Below are positions 1 through 9,069 of a DNA stretch of 64,000 nt, in pieces. The notes below the pieces were generated by a model. It did no database searches and had not been told where the DNA came from. It saw only the letters and a program-made list of their open reading frames with translations. Position 1 is the first letter of the stretch. Each line of letters starts with the position of its first letter. The stretch spans positions 1 to 64,000 of the forward strand of contig NZ_SPMX01000018.1 in assembly GCF_012940005.1 (NCBI RefSeq), read 5' to 3'. The translations under genes and the position numbers were made by a program. Source of the stretch: Candidatus Accumulibacter contiguus. GTDB lineage: Bacteria > Pseudomonadota > Gammaproteobacteria > Burkholderiales > Rhodocyclaceae.

Positions 1-252
1 AATGGTTGCCTTTCCCAGATGTACCATAACGGGCGTGGGTGGACGGAAAGGCGTCTGAAGGCTTTGACGGTCATCCACCACTATGGGTTGAGACGCCATG
101 ACGGAACTACGGCGGCCGCACGCTTGTTTGGTACATCGTTCCCTGATCTTTTCGACTGGCTGGTCAGCCAGATGGGGGAACTTCCCATGCCTCGGAAAGC
201 CCGCCAACGGGTCGTGCGTAACCCATTGAAATTGCAATCTGTCCCGGCTTAA
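1..252 (+). CDS. C-terminal fragment of a transposase-like (DUF6399-type) protein
   Basis: The reading frame is open from the first base of the window (it reads N-G-C-L-S-Q before the first Met at 19) and stops at 250-252, so only the last 83 codons are visible. The tail contains an R-R-H-D-G-T-T-A-A-A-R-L-F-G-T pattern followed by a Pro/Arg-rich end. From memory this resembles the C-terminus of DUF6399 proteins, which are abundant in Accumulibacter and cyanobacteria and behave like transposon-associated genes. The catalytic part lies outside the window, so function cannot be confirmed. The 213 bases that follow carry no gene and separate it from the mla operon. Confidence 0.5.
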   Translation, partial: NGCLSQMYHNGRGWTERRLKALTVIHHYGLRRHDGTTAAARLFGTSFPDLFDWLVSQMGELPMPRKARQRVVRNPLKLQSVPA

Positions 253-433
253 GTGGGTAGCCCGAAGATGGGTTTGCGCCGCCGACGCGTTCACGCCGAC
301 CGGCATCAGGATTACCGCGAATCCTTGATCAGTCTCGCTTTCTCGGCGACGGCGAGCGAAGACATCATGCTATCCGTGTAAGCGATTGCCCTGGGCGGCA
401 AGTATTTCACGGTGAATCGCCGCAGTGCTCAGG

Positions 434-439
434 TATAAT
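434..439 (+). promoter_or_regulatory. candidate -10 box for the mla operon
   Basis: A perfect TATAAT lies 27 bases upstream of the GTG start of mlaF in the non-coding stretch 253-465. No good -35 hexamer is seen at 16-18 bp; the best candidate, GTGAAT at 412-417, matches the consensus at only 3 of 6 positions. The rest of 253-465 shows no gene. Confidence 0.35.
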
Positions 440-465
440 TCGTGCTTTGCTCAGAGTGATATGCT

Positions 466-1284
466 GTGACTGCAGATAATCTCGTCGAGATCGGTGATCT
501 CGACTTTGCCTATGAGGATCGATCGATCCTCAAGGGCATCAGTCTACAGATCCCGCGCGGCAAGGTCGTGGCCATCATGGGTGGTTCCGGGTGTGGCAAG
601 ACCACTTTATTGCGGCTGATCGGCGGACAGCTCAGGCCGAGCCGCGGGGCAGTATTGGTCGACGGCCAGTCGGTTCCCGAACTGAAGGATGATGATCTCT
701 ACGAGCTGCGCCGGCGCATGGGCATGCTCTTCCAGTTCGGTGCGCTGTTCACCGACATCTCGGTATTCGACAACGTCGCCTACCAGATGCGCGAGCACAC
801 CGACCTGCCGGAAGAACTGATTCGCGACATGGTGTTGCTCAAACTCAACGCCGTTGGCCTGCGCGGCGCGCATCATCTGATGCCGGCCGAGCTTTCCGGT
901 GGCATGGCCAGACGGGTAGCGCTGGCACGGGCGATCGCTCTCGATCCGATGCTGATCATGTATGACGAGCCGTTCGCCGGTCTCGATCCGATTTCACTGG
1001 GCGTCATCGGTCAGTTGATCCGCCAGCTCAATGACGCACTGGGCGCGACGACGATCATGGTCACCCATGACATTCAGGAGTCCTTGCTGATCGTCGATTT
1101 CATCTATTTCATGTCTGAAGGAAAAATCGTCGCGCTCGGGACACCGGACGAAATCCGGGCCTCCCGGCATCCCTTCGTCCATCAGTTCGTTTTCGCGGAG
1201 GCAGACGGACCGGTACCCTTCCACTATCCGGCAGATCCTCTTGCTCGGGAACTGTTGGGGAGAGGCGCAAATGGACGCTCCTAG
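466..1284 (+). CDS. mlaF: MlaF, ATP-binding subunit of the Mla phospholipid transporter
   Basis: Cytoplasmic ABC ATPase (272 aa) of the MlaFEDB complex, which moves phospholipids between inner and outer membrane to keep the outer leaflet asymmetric. Walker A GGSGCGKTT is at residues 39-47, the Q-loop near 90, the ABC signature LSGGM at 143-147, Walker B LIMYDEP at 163-169 and the H-loop His at 201. The segments FTDISVFDNVAY and the C-terminal DGPVPFHYPA are typical of MlaF rather than other ABC ATPases. The start is GTG. The 3' end overlaps mlaE by 14 bases. It is first in a run mlaF-E-D-A-C-B. Confidence 0.95.
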   Translation: MTADNLVEIGDLDFAYEDRSILKGISLQIPRGKVVAIMGGSGCGKTTLLRLIGGQLRPSRGAVLVDGQSVPELKDDDLYELRRRMGMLFQFGALFTDISVFDNVAYQMREHTDLPEELIRDMVLLKLNAVGLRGAHHLMPAELSGGMARRVALARAIALDPMLIMYDEPFAGLDPISLGVIGQLIRQLNDALGATTIMVTHDIQESLLIVDFIYFMSEGKIVALGTPDEIRASRHPFVHQFVFAEADGPVPFHYPADPLARELLGRGANGRS

Positions 1285-2083
1285 CCAGCGCCGGGGCTCC
1301 ATCCTGCCGGCCATTGCCGGTCTGGGGCACCGCGTCAACGACGCCCTGCAGCGCCTGGGCTTTGCGACCCGTTTTTTTTTCGTGCTGCTGCGTCACTCCG
1401 GACAGTCCTTCCGTCGTCTGCACCTGACGATCCGCGAGATTTATTTTTCCGGTTTCCAGTCGCTGCTGATCATCATGGTCTCCGGACTGTTCATCGGCAT
1501 GGTGCTGGGCATGCAGGGTTACGAAACCCTGCAGCGTTACGGCTCGGCCGATGCACTGGGAATTCTGGTGGCTCTGTCGCTGGTCCGAGAACTGGGCCCG
1601 GTGGTGGCTGCCCTGCTCTTCGCCTCGCGCGCCGGCTCATCGATTACGGCCGAAATCGGGTTGATGAAGGCGACCGAGCAACTCACCGCAATGGACATGA
1701 TGGCGGTCAATCCGATTGCCCGTGTGGTGGCGCCCCGTTTCTGGGGAGGCGTCATCTCCATGCCCTTGCTGGCGGCGCTTTTCTCTGCCACCGGGGTCTT
1801 CGGCGGCTATCTGATCGGAGTCATTTTCATCGGCGTCGATGAAGGGGCATTCTGGTCGCAGATGCAGGCTTCGGTTGATTTTCGTCACGACATCTGGAGC
1901 GGTATCGTCAAGAGTTTTGTTTTCGGGATTGCCGTTTCCCTGATTGCCGTTTTTGAGGGGTACGACGCGCAACCAACCGCTGAAGGCGTGTCAAGCTCGA
2001 TCAAGGGTACAGTCGTCAAGTCGGCCTTGGCGATTCTGGCGCTCGACTTCGTATTGACCTCGTTCATGCTCCGGGAGGCTTGA
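1271..2083 (+). CDS. mlaE: MlaE, permease of the Mla phospholipid transporter
   Basis: Integral inner-membrane permease (270 aa from the ATG at 1271) that partners MlaF and MlaD. It has the MlaE-type central sequence with G-x-E-L-G-P-V-V-A-A-L and the stretch containing R-A-G-S-S-I-T-A-E-I-G, followed by several hydrophobic helices. The frame continues upstream to 1241, but the ATG at 1271 gives a normal-length N-terminus and a short overlap with mlaF. Its stop TGA (2081-2083) overlaps the mlaD ATG by one base, which suggests translational coupling. Confidence 0.93.
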   Translation: MDAPSQRRGSILPAIAGLGHRVNDALQRLGFATRFFFVLLRHSGQSFRRLHLTIREIYFSGFQSLLIIMVSGLFIGMVLGMQGYETLQRYGSADALGILVALSLVRELGPVVAALLFASRAGSSITAEIGLMKATEQLTAMDMMAVNPIARVVAPRFWGGVISMPLLAALFSATGVFGGYLIGVIFIGVDEGAFWSQMQASVDFRHDIWSGIVKSFVFGIAVSLIAVFEGYDAQPTAEGVSSSIKGTVVKSALAILALDFVLTSFMLREA

Positions 2084-2553
2084 TGAGTCGCAAGTTACTC
2101 GACCTGTGGGTCGGTTTTTTCGTTGCCCTGGGCTTGGCTGCAGTGCTTTTTCTGGCACTGAAAGTCGGCAATCTCTCCGCAGCAAACTTTTCCGATACGT
2201 ACTCACTGACGGCCAAGTTTGTTAACATTGGCGGATTGAAGGTGCGTGCCCCGGTCAAAAGCGCCGGTGTCGTCGTTGGCCGGGTGGCCGAGGTCCGTTT
2301 CGACCCGGAAACGTACGAGGCCGTGGTAAGCTTCACCATCGACGCACGCTATCGTTTTCCGAAGGATACCTTTGCCTTGATCCTGACCGCCGGCTTGCTC
2401 GGCGAGCAGTACATTGGACTGGATCCGGGCGGTGACGAAAAGATGCTCCAGAACGGCGACACGATCGCCAAGACACAGTCGGCAGTGGTCCTGGAAAAAC
2501 TGATCAGCCAGTTCATGTTCAACAAGGCTTCCGAAGGGCAGAGCGATAAATAA
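2083..2553 (+). CDS. mlaD: MlaD, MCE-domain substrate-binding protein
   Basis: A 156-aa protein with one N-terminal transmembrane helix (about residues 7-25) followed by a single MCE domain (about 35-115) that contains the hallmark G-L-K-V-R-A-P-V-K-S-A-G-V-V-V-G-R-V. MlaD forms a hexameric lipid-binding ring on the periplasmic side of MlaE. A GGGAGG Shine-Dalgarno at 2073-2078 supports the ATG at 2083 over the adjoining TTG. It is slightly shorter than the E. coli protein, as is usual in betaproteobacteria. Confidence 0.93.
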   Translation: MSRKLLDLWVGFFVALGLAAVLFLALKVGNLSAANFSDTYSLTAKFVNIGGLKVRAPVKSAGVVVGRVAEVRFDPETYEAVVSFTIDARYRFPKDTFALILTAGLLGEQYIGLDPGGDEKMLQNGDTIAKTQSAVVLEKLISQFMFNKASEGQSDK

Positions 2554-2568
2554 CGCAAAGGAGAATCA

Positions 2569-3294
2569 GTGAAGCCATCCCTTTCAAACTCGGTATCTTG
2601 CCTGGCCTGTGCAGTAGCGATCCTTGCTGGCAGCGGCTGCGCGACCACTGCGAACAACCCCAAGGATCCATTCGAGGGCTTCAACCGGGCGATGTTCGCC
2701 GTCAATGAAGGCCTGGATGTCATCGTCAAGCCCGTCGCACAGGGCTACGACGCGGCGGCTCCGCTGCCCGTGAAGGTCGTCATCGGCAACTTCTTCGGCA
2801 ACATCTGGGACGCCTGGACGGCGGTGAACAATCTGCTGCAGGGCAAGGCTGGGCAGGCAGTTTCAGACGTCGGCAGGGTCCTGATCAATTCCACCGCCGG
2901 TATCGGCGGCGCTTTCGACGTCGCTTCCGAAGTGGGCCTGACCAAGCATTCCGAAGACTTTGGCCAGACACTTGGCAAGTGGGGAATCGGTGACGGCCCC
3001 TACTTCTACTGGCCAATCATCGGACCGCGCACGACGCGCGACAGCTTCGGCTGGCTGGCCGACACCTATTTCGACCCGGTATGGCGCATCGACAACATCG
3101 CCTGGCGCAACAGCCTCGTGGCGACGCGATATATCGACCGGCGCGCAAGCCTGCTGCCTTCCGACAAGGTGGTCGAGGAAGCCGCTTTCGACAAATACGA
3201 CTACATCAGGGACGCCTACCTGCAACATCGCCGCAGCGAGATTTTCGATGGCGCGTTGCCGCACGAGCTGTCTGACGATGACTCGCTCCGCTAG
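2569..3294 (+). CDS. mlaA: MlaA (VacJ) outer-membrane lipoprotein
   Basis: A 241-aa lipoprotein that forms the outer-membrane end of the Mla pathway and removes mislocalised phospholipid from the outer leaflet. The N-terminus is a lipoprotein signal with the acylated Cys most likely at residue 24 (A-G-S-G-C; the -3 residue is atypical). It is followed by the family motif D-P-F-E-G-F-N-R and later Y-F-Y-W-P-I-I-G-P. The start is GTG at 2569, five bases after a clear GGAG (2560-2563). In E. coli mlaA is unlinked; its place inside the operon here follows the betaproteobacterial arrangement. Confidence 0.92.
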   Translation: MKPSLSNSVSCLACAVAILAGSGCATTANNPKDPFEGFNRAMFAVNEGLDVIVKPVAQGYDAAAPLPVKVVIGNFFGNIWDAWTAVNNLLQGKAGQAVSDVGRVLINSTAGIGGAFDVASEVGLTKHSEDFGQTLGKWGIGDGPYFYWPIIGPRTTRDSFGWLADTYFDPVWRIDNIAWRNSLVATRYIDRRASLLPSDKVVEEAAFDKYDYIRDAYLQHRRSEIFDGALPHELSDDDSLR

Positions 3295-3345
3295 ACCGCT
3301 CAGGCGCAGCGTCAAGCATCACTCACCATTTGCCAGGAAATGCCC

Positions 3346-3960
3346 ATGAAGTCCCTACTGTCGCTGCTGTTTGGTCTGTTGCTCGTGCTGGGTTCCGCCA
3401 GTGCGCAGGAACTGGCACCGGACGCCATGGTCCGGCAGGTCACCGAGGATGTATTGACCGTCGTTCGCCAGGACAAGGACATCCAGAGCGGCAATACCCG
3501 GAAGGCCATCGATCTGGTCGAAAGCAAGGTTCTACCGTATTTCAATTTCCAGAGAATGACCGCGCTGGCGGTCGGAGTAGACTGGAAGAAAGCGACTCCG
3601 GAACAGAAGAAGCGCTTGTCCGAGGAATTCAAGACCCTGCTCGTGCGTACCTACTCGAACGCGCTGACTTCCTACAAGAATCAGACAGTGGTCTATAAGC
3701 CGAGCAAGGTGGCGGCCGGCGACGCCGAAGCGGTGGTCAAGACCGAAATCGTGCAGCCGGGAAACCGGCCGGTTCAGCTCGATTACTCGCTGGAGAAGCT
3801 GGGCGACAGCTGGAAGGTATACGACGTCATCGTCGCCGGGGTCAGCCTGGTGACCAATTATCGCGACACCTTCAAGCAGGAGGTCAGTAACAACGGCATC
3901 GACGGGCTGATCACGATGCTGAGCAATCGGAACAAGCAACTCGAATCCGGCAGGAAATGA
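3346..3960 (+). CDS. mlaC: MlaC, periplasmic phospholipid shuttle
   Basis: A 204-aa periplasmic protein with a Sec signal peptide (cleavage after about A-S-A-Q) and the MlaC/Ttg2D fold. It carries lipid between MlaA and MlaFEDB. The ATG at 3346 is preferred over the in-frame ATG at 3340 because the AGGAA at 3335-3339 is then six bases away. The segment containing S-Y-K-N-Q and the V-Y-D-V-I-V-A-G-V-S-L-V-x-N-Y-R signature near the C-terminus are family hallmarks. Its stop overlaps the mlaB start (ATGA). Confidence 0.93.
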   Translation: MKSLLSLLFGLLLVLGSASAQELAPDAMVRQVTEDVLTVVRQDKDIQSGNTRKAIDLVESKVLPYFNFQRMTALAVGVDWKKATPEQKKRLSEEFKTLLVRTYSNALTSYKNQTVVYKPSKVAAGDAEAVVKTEIVQPGNRPVQLDYSLEKLGDSWKVYDVIVAGVSLVTNYRDTFKQEVSNNGIDGLITMLSNRNKQLESGRK

Positions 3961-4244
3961 TCGAACAGGCAGAGGGCGGCCTGCGCGTCATCGCGCCGAT
4001 GGTCATCGCCAACGCCCGCACCCAGCTTGAGGCCGGGCGCCTTGTCTTGCGGGCACGCATGTTGCCAACGGAGGTCGATCTTTCAGCGGTCGCCGAAGTG
4101 GATTCCTCGGCCCTGAGCGTACTTCTGGCCTGGCTGCGCACGGCCGATGCGCACGGCTTTGCCCTGCGCATTACCCATCCGCCGGCAAATCTGATCAGCC
4201 TGGCGACGCTTTACGGCGTCGCCGAACTGCTCCCGCTCGCCTGA
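3957..4244 (+). CDS. mlaB: MlaB, STAS-domain subunit of the Mla transporter
   Basis: A 95-aa single STAS domain with the characteristic V-D-S-S-A-L-S-V-L-L-A-W motif (about residues 48-59). MlaB binds MlaF in the cytoplasm and is needed for assembly and activity of the ABC complex. The start overlaps the mlaC stop by four bases. Identification rests mainly on the STAS pattern plus position as the last core mla gene. Confidence 0.88.
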   Translation: MIEQAEGGLRVIAPMVIANARTQLEAGRLVLRARMLPTEVDLSAVAEVDSSALSVLLAWLRTADAHGFALRITHPPANLISLATLYGVAELLPLA

Positions 4245-4281
4245 GCAGGTCCGCAAATTCTCCGTCGAAAAACGTAATTCC

Positions 4282-5205
4282 ATGCGCGTCGCAGTTGCAA
4301 TTGAGCGCGTTGAAAAGCGCTTTGGCTCCCTGCTGGCACTGGCCGGCGTGTCGCTGCAGATCGCCGAAGGGGAGTTCTTTGGTCTGCTGGGACCCAACGG
4401 TGCCGGCAAGACCACCTTGATCTCCTGCCTGGCTGGTCTCTCCCGTCCAGATGCCGGCAAGCTGATGGTGATGGGGCATGATGTGCTCAGCGATTACCGC
4501 AGCGCACGCCGCCTGCTTGGCGTGGTGCCTCAGGAACTCGTTTTCGACCCGTTCTTTTCGGTACGCGAAACCCTGCGCATTCAGTCCGGCTATTTTGGAA
4601 TTCGCCACAATGAAGACTGGATCGACGAGATTCTCGCCAACCTGGATCTGACCGCCAAGGCAGATACCAACATGCGCCGCCTGTCCGGCGGCATGAAGCG
4701 TCGGGTTCTCGTCGCCCAGGCACTGGTGCATAAACCGCCGGTGATCGTTCTCGACGAACCGACCGCCGGGGTCGACGTCGAACTGCGGCAGGGCTTGTGG
4801 CAATTCGTCCGGCGCCTGAATCGCGACGGGCACACGGTGATCCTGACCACGCATTATCTCGAGGAAGCGGAAGCCTTGTGCGGACGGATTGCGATGCTCA
4901 AACAGGGGCGTGTGGTGGCTCTGGATACGACCAGCAACCTGCTGGCACGCTTCGCCGGCCACACTTTGACCCTGCGCCTGGCGCCTGCCGCGAGCTTGCC
5001 AGCGATGCTCTCTGCGCGCGCAACACAAAGCGAGAGCACCTGGACCTTTCCTCTTGGCAATCTCGGCGAGATCGAACCGTTGCTCACCGCCGTGCGCGAG
5101 GCCGGTTGCGTGATTGACGATCTGCGCCTGACGCAGACCGACCTGGAGGATGTGTTCCTGGGCGTGATGCAGAGCAGTGACCGCCGGAAGGAATCCGCAC
5201 CGTGA
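4282..5205 (+). CDS. ABC-2 exporter ATP-binding protein (NodI/YadG-like)
   Basis: A 307-aa ABC ATPase with Walker A GPNGAGKTT at 37-45, signature LSGGM at 134-138 and Walker B VIVLDEP at 154-160. The long region after the nucleotide-binding domain matches the drug/polysaccharide exporter (YadG/NodI/CcmA) subfamily. It forms an exporter with the next gene, whose GTG start overlaps its stop (GTGA, 5202-5205). It sits between mlaB and the BolA gene, as in several betaproteobacteria; the substrate is unknown. Its place in the operon suggests a cell-envelope role, but that is inference. Confidence 0.88.
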   Translation: MRVAVAIERVEKRFGSLLALAGVSLQIAEGEFFGLLGPNGAGKTTLISCLAGLSRPDAGKLMVMGHDVLSDYRSARRLLGVVPQELVFDPFFSVRETLRIQSGYFGIRHNEDWIDEILANLDLTAKADTNMRRLSGGMKRRVLVAQALVHKPPVIVLDEPTAGVDVELRQGLWQFVRRLNRDGHTVILTTHYLEEAEALCGRIAMLKQGRVVALDTTSNLLARFAGHTLTLRLAPAASLPAMLSARATQSESTWTFPLGNLGEIEPLLTAVREAGCVIDDLRLTQTDLEDVFLGVMQSSDRRKESAP

Positions 5206-5957
5206 TATCCGGTTTCCAGACCCTGCTCTACAAGGAAGTGCTGCGCTTCTGGAAGGTGAACTTTCAGACGATAGCCGCGCCGGTGCTGACGGCAATGCTC
5301 TATCTGATGATTTTCTCGCATGTCCTCGAAGCGCACGTGCAGGTGCATGGTGTCGCCTACACCAGTTTTCTGGTTCCCGGCCTGGTGATGATGTCGGCGC
5401 TGCAGAATGCCTTTGCCAACAGTTCTTCGAGTTTGATCCAGTCGAAGGTGACTGGCAGCGTGATTTTCGTTCTCTTGCCACCGATCTCCTACGTCGAATT
5501 CTTTCTCGCCTATGTCGTCGCGGCGATGCTGCGCGGCTTGATGGTGGCCCTGGGCGTGCTGCTGGTGACGATCTGGTTTGCCGTGCCGACCTTCGTGGCA
5601 CCGTTATGGATTCTGACGTTCCTCGTTCTCGGTGGCGGAACGATGGGAGCACTGGGCATGATCGCCGGCATCTGGGCTGACAAGTTCGACCAATTGGCGG
5701 GTTTTCAGAATTTCCTGATCATGCCGCTGACGATGCTCTCCGGCGTTTTCTACTCGCTGCATTCGCTGCCTGAATTCTGGCAGCAAGTATCGCGTTTCAA
5801 TCCCGTCTTCTATATGATCGACGGTTTTCGCTTCGGATTTTTCGGCGTCTCCGATGTGCCGCCAGAAAACAGTCTGGCGGTCGTTGGCATGAGCTTCCTG
5901 CTGGTATCTGCGGCGACGCTGGCGCTCCTCCGCAGTGGTTACAAACTGAGGTCCTGA
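5202..5957 (+). CDS. ABC-2 type permease (YadH-like)
   Basis: A 251-aa integral membrane protein with about six hydrophobic helices and an ABC-2 signature near F-L-I-M-P-L-T-M-L-S-G-V-F-Y (about residues 168-181), followed by the L-P-E-F-W-Q motif. It pairs with the preceding ATPase. The start is GTG and overlaps the ATPase stop. The exported substrate cannot be told from sequence. Confidence 0.88.
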   Translation: MISGFQTLLYKEVLRFWKVNFQTIAAPVLTAMLYLMIFSHVLEAHVQVHGVAYTSFLVPGLVMMSALQNAFANSSSSLIQSKVTGSVIFVLLPPISYVEFFLAYVVAAMLRGLMVALGVLLVTIWFAVPTFVAPLWILTFLVLGGGTMGALGMIAGIWADKFDQLAGFQNFLIMPLTMLSGVFYSLHSLPEFWQQVSRFNPVFYMIDGFRFGFFGVSDVPPENSLAVVGMSFLLVSAATLALLRSGYKLRS

Positions 5958-5960
5958 ATC

Positions 5961-6206
5961 ATGATGCAGCCTGAACAAATCCAGAACATCATCGCCGCAG
6001 GTCTGTCCTGCGAGCATCTGCAAGTCGTGGGCGACGGCCATCACTTCGAGGCGCTGATCGTCAGTGCCGAGTTCGTCGGCAGAAATCGCGTGCAGCGGCA
6101 GCAGCGCGTCAACGAAGTGCTGCGCGGGCATTTCGACAGCGGCGAACTGCACGCCCTGTCGATGAAAACCCAGACCCCTGAAGAGTGGAGTGCGGCGCGT
6201 GGATAA
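5961..6206 (+). CDS. ibaG: BolA/IbaG family protein
   Basis: An 81-aa BolA-fold protein with the conserved D-G-x-H-F-E-A-L-I-V (residues 24-33) and R-Q-Q-R-V-N-E segments. In E. coli IbaG (YrbA) lies between mlaB and murA and binds monothiol glutaredoxins through an Fe-S cluster; the same neighbours are seen here. The start could be either of two adjacent ATGs (5961 or 5964). The 3' end overlaps murA, so the two are probably translationally coupled. Confidence 0.85.
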   Translation: MMQPEQIQNIIAAGLSCEHLQVVGDGHHFEALIVSAEFVGRNRVQRQQRVNEVLRGHFDSGELHALSMKTQTPEEWSAARG

Positions 6207-7458
6207 GCTGCTGATCCAGGGCGGTACGCCGCTCCGTGGAGAAATCGCCATTTCCGGTGCCAAGAATGCGGCGCTGCCGATTCTCTGCGCCAGCCTGCTC
6301 GCGCCCGAGCCGCTGCATCTGAGCAATGTGCCGCGGCTCAAGGACATCTCGACGATGCTGCGCCTGATCGAGCAAATGGGCGTCATGGTTGCTCACGAGG
6401 GCGACGATGGCGTGCTATTGAACAGCCTCGGCCTCAACAACCCGCTTGCCCCGTACGACCTGGTCAAGACCATGCGCGCCTCGATCCTGGTGCTCGGCCC
6501 CTTGCTGGCGCGTCATGGTGAAGCGAGGGTATCGCTGCCGGGCGGCTGTGCGATTGGTGCCCGGCCGGTGGAACAGCACATCAAGGGCTTGCAGGCGATG
6601 GGTGCCAGAATCCATGTCGAGCACGGTTACATCCATGCCACGGCAGGTGCCGGAGGCCTCAGGGGGGCGCACATCGTGACCGACATGGTCACCGTCACCG
6701 GTACCGAAAACCTGATGATGGCGGCGGTCCTCGCCGAGGGCGAAACGATCATCGAGAATGCGGCGCGTGAGCCAGAGGTGGTCGATCTGGCCAACTGCCT
6801 GATTACCATGGGCGCGCAGATTTCCGGTGCCGGGACCGACAAGATTCGCATCCGCGGCGTCACACGCCTGCACGGGGCCGCGCATCCGATCATGGCCGAT
6901 CGCATCGAGACCGGTACCTATCTTTGTGCCGCAGCAGCGACCGGTGGCAGCATTCGTCTGACCGGGACTTCGGCAGCCTGCCTTGACGCCGTGGTCGACA
7001 AGTTGCTCGACGCCGGCTGCGAGATCGTTACCGAGCGCGCAGCGATCACCCTCAAGGCACCGCAGCGGCTCAAGGCAGTCAGCATTCGCACCTCGCCCTA
7101 TCCGGCCTTTCCGACCGACATGCAGGCGCAATTCATGGCCATCAACTGCGTTGCCGAAGGGTCCGCAGTGATCCGCGAAACGATTTTCGAAAATCGCTTC
7201 ATGCACGCCGTCGAACTGATCCGCCTCGGTGCGGACATCAAGATCGATGCCAGCAACGCGATGGTCACCGGCGTCGAGCGTCTTCAAGGCGCGACGGTGA
7301 TGGCCACCGACCTGCGCGCATCTGCCAGCCTGGTCATCGCCGGGCTGGTGGCGCAGGGTGAGACGCTGATCGAGCGGATCTACCATCTCGACCGGGGTTA
7401 CGAACGGATCGAGGAAAAACTCGGTCAGATCGGAGCGCAGGTCAGGCGGATTCGCTGA
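6199..7458 (+). CDS. murA: MurA, UDP-N-acetylglucosamine 1-carboxyvinyltransferase
   Basis: Cytoplasmic enzyme that transfers enolpyruvate from PEP to UDP-GlcNAc, the first committed step of peptidoglycan synthesis. The start is GTG at 6199 (M-D-K-L-L-I-Q-G-G), matching the family N-terminus; an in-frame GTG at 6190 is less likely. The active-site Cys (fosfomycin target) is in [11 protein letters not shown], Cys117 from the chosen start. P-T-D-M-Q-A-Q-F and the final [10 protein letters not shown] are also present. It overlaps the BolA gene by eight bases. Length, 419 aa, is normal. Confidence 0.95.
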   Translation: MDKLLIQGGTPLRGEIAISGAKNAALPILCASLLAPEPLHLSNVPRLKDISTMLRLIEQMGVMVAHEGDDGVLLNSLGLNNPLAPYDLVKTMRASILVLGPLLARHGEARVSLPGGCAIGARPVEQHIKGLQAMGARIHVEHGYIHATAGAGGLRGAHIVTDMVTVTGTENLMMAAVLAEGETIIENAAREPEVVDLANCLITMGAQISGAGTDKIRIRGVTRLHGAAHPIMADRIETGTYLCAAAATGGSIRLTGTSAACLDAVVDKLLDAGCEIVTERAAITLKAPQRLKAVSIRTSPYPAFPTDMQAQFMAINCVAEGSAVIRETIFENRFMHAVELIRLGADIKIDASNAMVTGVERLQGATVMATDLRASASLVIAGLVAQGETLIERIYHLDRGYERIEEKLGQIGAQVRRIR

Positions 7459-7611
7459 GACGACGACGCCTGACCGTCACCATGGCCGCTCCGTGCACAC
7501 CTCCTGTCGGTGCTGGCGACCATTGGTTCGAGCGTTACCAGCGCCTGGTGGGCGCCCAGAATTGTGAAATAATGTCCGACAGCCCCCTTCGGTCACGATC
7601 ACAAGCATTGC

Positions 7612-9069
7612 ATGCCCACCCTCCCAGGAAATTCTCTGCCCGAAAAGCCACTACTGCTCATCGTTGATGACGATGCGCTGATCTGTGACACCTTGAGTAT
7701 TTCGCTGAGCCCGCTTTTCGAAGTGCTCACCAGCCATTCGCGTCCGCATTGTCTGCAACTGCTTCGACAATTGCGCAGAGCGCCCGAACTGGCGCTGGTC
7801 GACCTCGGCCTGGCACCCGTACCGCACCGTCCCGATGAGGGTTTTGCGCTGATTGCCGACCTGCTCAAGCTTGCACCCAGGATACGTATCGTGGTCCTCT
7901 CCGGACAAAGCGACGAGGGTAATGCACGCCATGCACGAACGCTCGGCGCTGCCGATTTTGTCGCCAAACCGTGCAGCCCCGGCGACCTGCAGCAAGTCCT
8001 CACGGGCGCGCTGGAGTTTCGTGCGGTGGACAACGGGCGCCACGAGGGCTCATCGCCACTGCTCGGCAACAGCCCGGCCATACAAAAACTGCACTTGCAA
8101 CTCCTGCAATATGCTGACTTACCGTTCCCGGTGCTGATCGAGGGGGAATCGGGCAGCGGCAAGGAGGTCATCGCTTCCAGTTGTCTGCATTACGATACCA
8201 GTCGTCGCTACCGGCCATTCCTGGCGATCAATTGCGCCGCGATCTCGCCCAACCTGGTTGAAGCGACCTTATTCGGCTACTCCAGAGGTGCTTTCACCGG
8301 TGCAGTAACGAAGAAAGCCGGCTATTTCGAAGACGCTGCCGACGGCACGCTTTTCCTCGACGAGATCGGTGAACTGGCACTCGATCTCCAGGCCAAGCTG
8401 CTGCGAGTATTGGAAAATGGCGAGTACCAGCGCGTCGGCGAAACCCAGAAGCGTGTCAGCCGGGCGCGCATCATTGCCGCCACCAACCGCGACCTGCGCA
8501 AGGAGGTCAAAGCGGGCAACTTCCGTGCTGATCTCTACCATCGGCTGTCGGTCTGTTCAATCGTCGCCCCGCCCTTGCGCGAGATGGGCGACGACCGGTT
8601 CGTCCTTCTCGACCACTTCCGGCAACACTATGCGGCACAAACTCAGCAGCAGCCGTTCAGCCTCTCTGCAGAAGCGGCAGAATTGTGGTGCAGCTACCCC
8701 TTCCCCGGCAATGTCCGTGAGCTACGCAACATCGTCATCCGCTTGACCACCCGGCACTCGGGTCGGCTCGTCGACGCCACAGCGCTGGCCGCAGAACTCG
8801 ATCTCCCCGACGAACCGCAGGAGTTCACGGTGAATTCGCCCAGCGGTGCGGATGCACTGACCAGCGATGCGCTCATCGCTGCGGCAATGCATCGCCTGCG
8901 GCAAAAAGATCCCTTCAACCTCGATCGCCTGCTCGATGCCACGGAGCGCGGCTACATCGAGGCCGCGTTGAAGCTGGCGCACGGGAATGTCAGTCAGGCG
9001 GCACGCCTGCTCGGCATCCATCGCACGACGCTCTACAATCGCATGGAATCCTCGGCGCGGGAGCAGTGA
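7612..9069 (+). CDS. sigma-54-dependent response regulator of the pilus locus (PrsR-like)
   Basis: A 485-aa NtrC-class activator. The receiver domain (about 12-130) has the acidic D-D-D at 19-21, phosphoacceptor Asp64 and Lys119. The AAA+ domain has Walker A GESGSGKE at 178-185, the sigma-54 contact loop GAFTGA at 226-231 and Walker B LFLDE at 247-251. A Fis-type helix-turn-helix lies near the C-terminus ([16 protein letters not shown]). It should activate sigma-54 promoters when phosphorylated. It opens the MSHA-like cluster and overlaps the next gene by one base. A candidate -24/-12 promoter is found 15 kb away before a pilin gene, and a possible cognate kinase lies at 22542-24257. The 153 bp before it hold no gene. 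Confidence 0.9.
   Translation: MPTLPGNSLPEKPLLLIVDDDALICDTLSISLSPLFEVLTSHSRPHCLQLLRQLRRAPELALVDLGLAPVPHRPDEGFALIADLLKLAPRIRIVVLSGQSDEGNARHARTLGAADFVAKPCSPGDLQQVLTGALEFRAVDNGRHEGSSPLLGNSPAIQKLHLQLLQYADLPFPVLIEGESGSGKEVIASSCLHYDTSRRYRPFLAINCAAISPNLVEATLFGYSRGAFTGAVTKKAGYFEDAADGTLFLDEIGELALDLQAKLLRVLENGEYQRVGETQKRVSRARIIAATNRDLRKEVKAGNFRADLYHRLSVCSIVAPPLREMGDDRFVLLDHFRQHYAAQTQQQPFSLSAEAAELWCSYPFPGNVRELRNIVIRLTTRHSGRLVDATALAAELDLPDEPQEFTVNSPSGADALTSDALIAAAMHRLRQKDPFNLDRLLDATERGYIEAALKLAHGNVSQAARLLGIHRTTLYNRMESSAREQ

Noticed and set aside
4195-5652. 485-codon open frame on the minus strand opposite the ABC exporter genes
   Set aside because: Both opposite genes are clear ABC proteins; this frame is Arg/Ser-rich without motifs.
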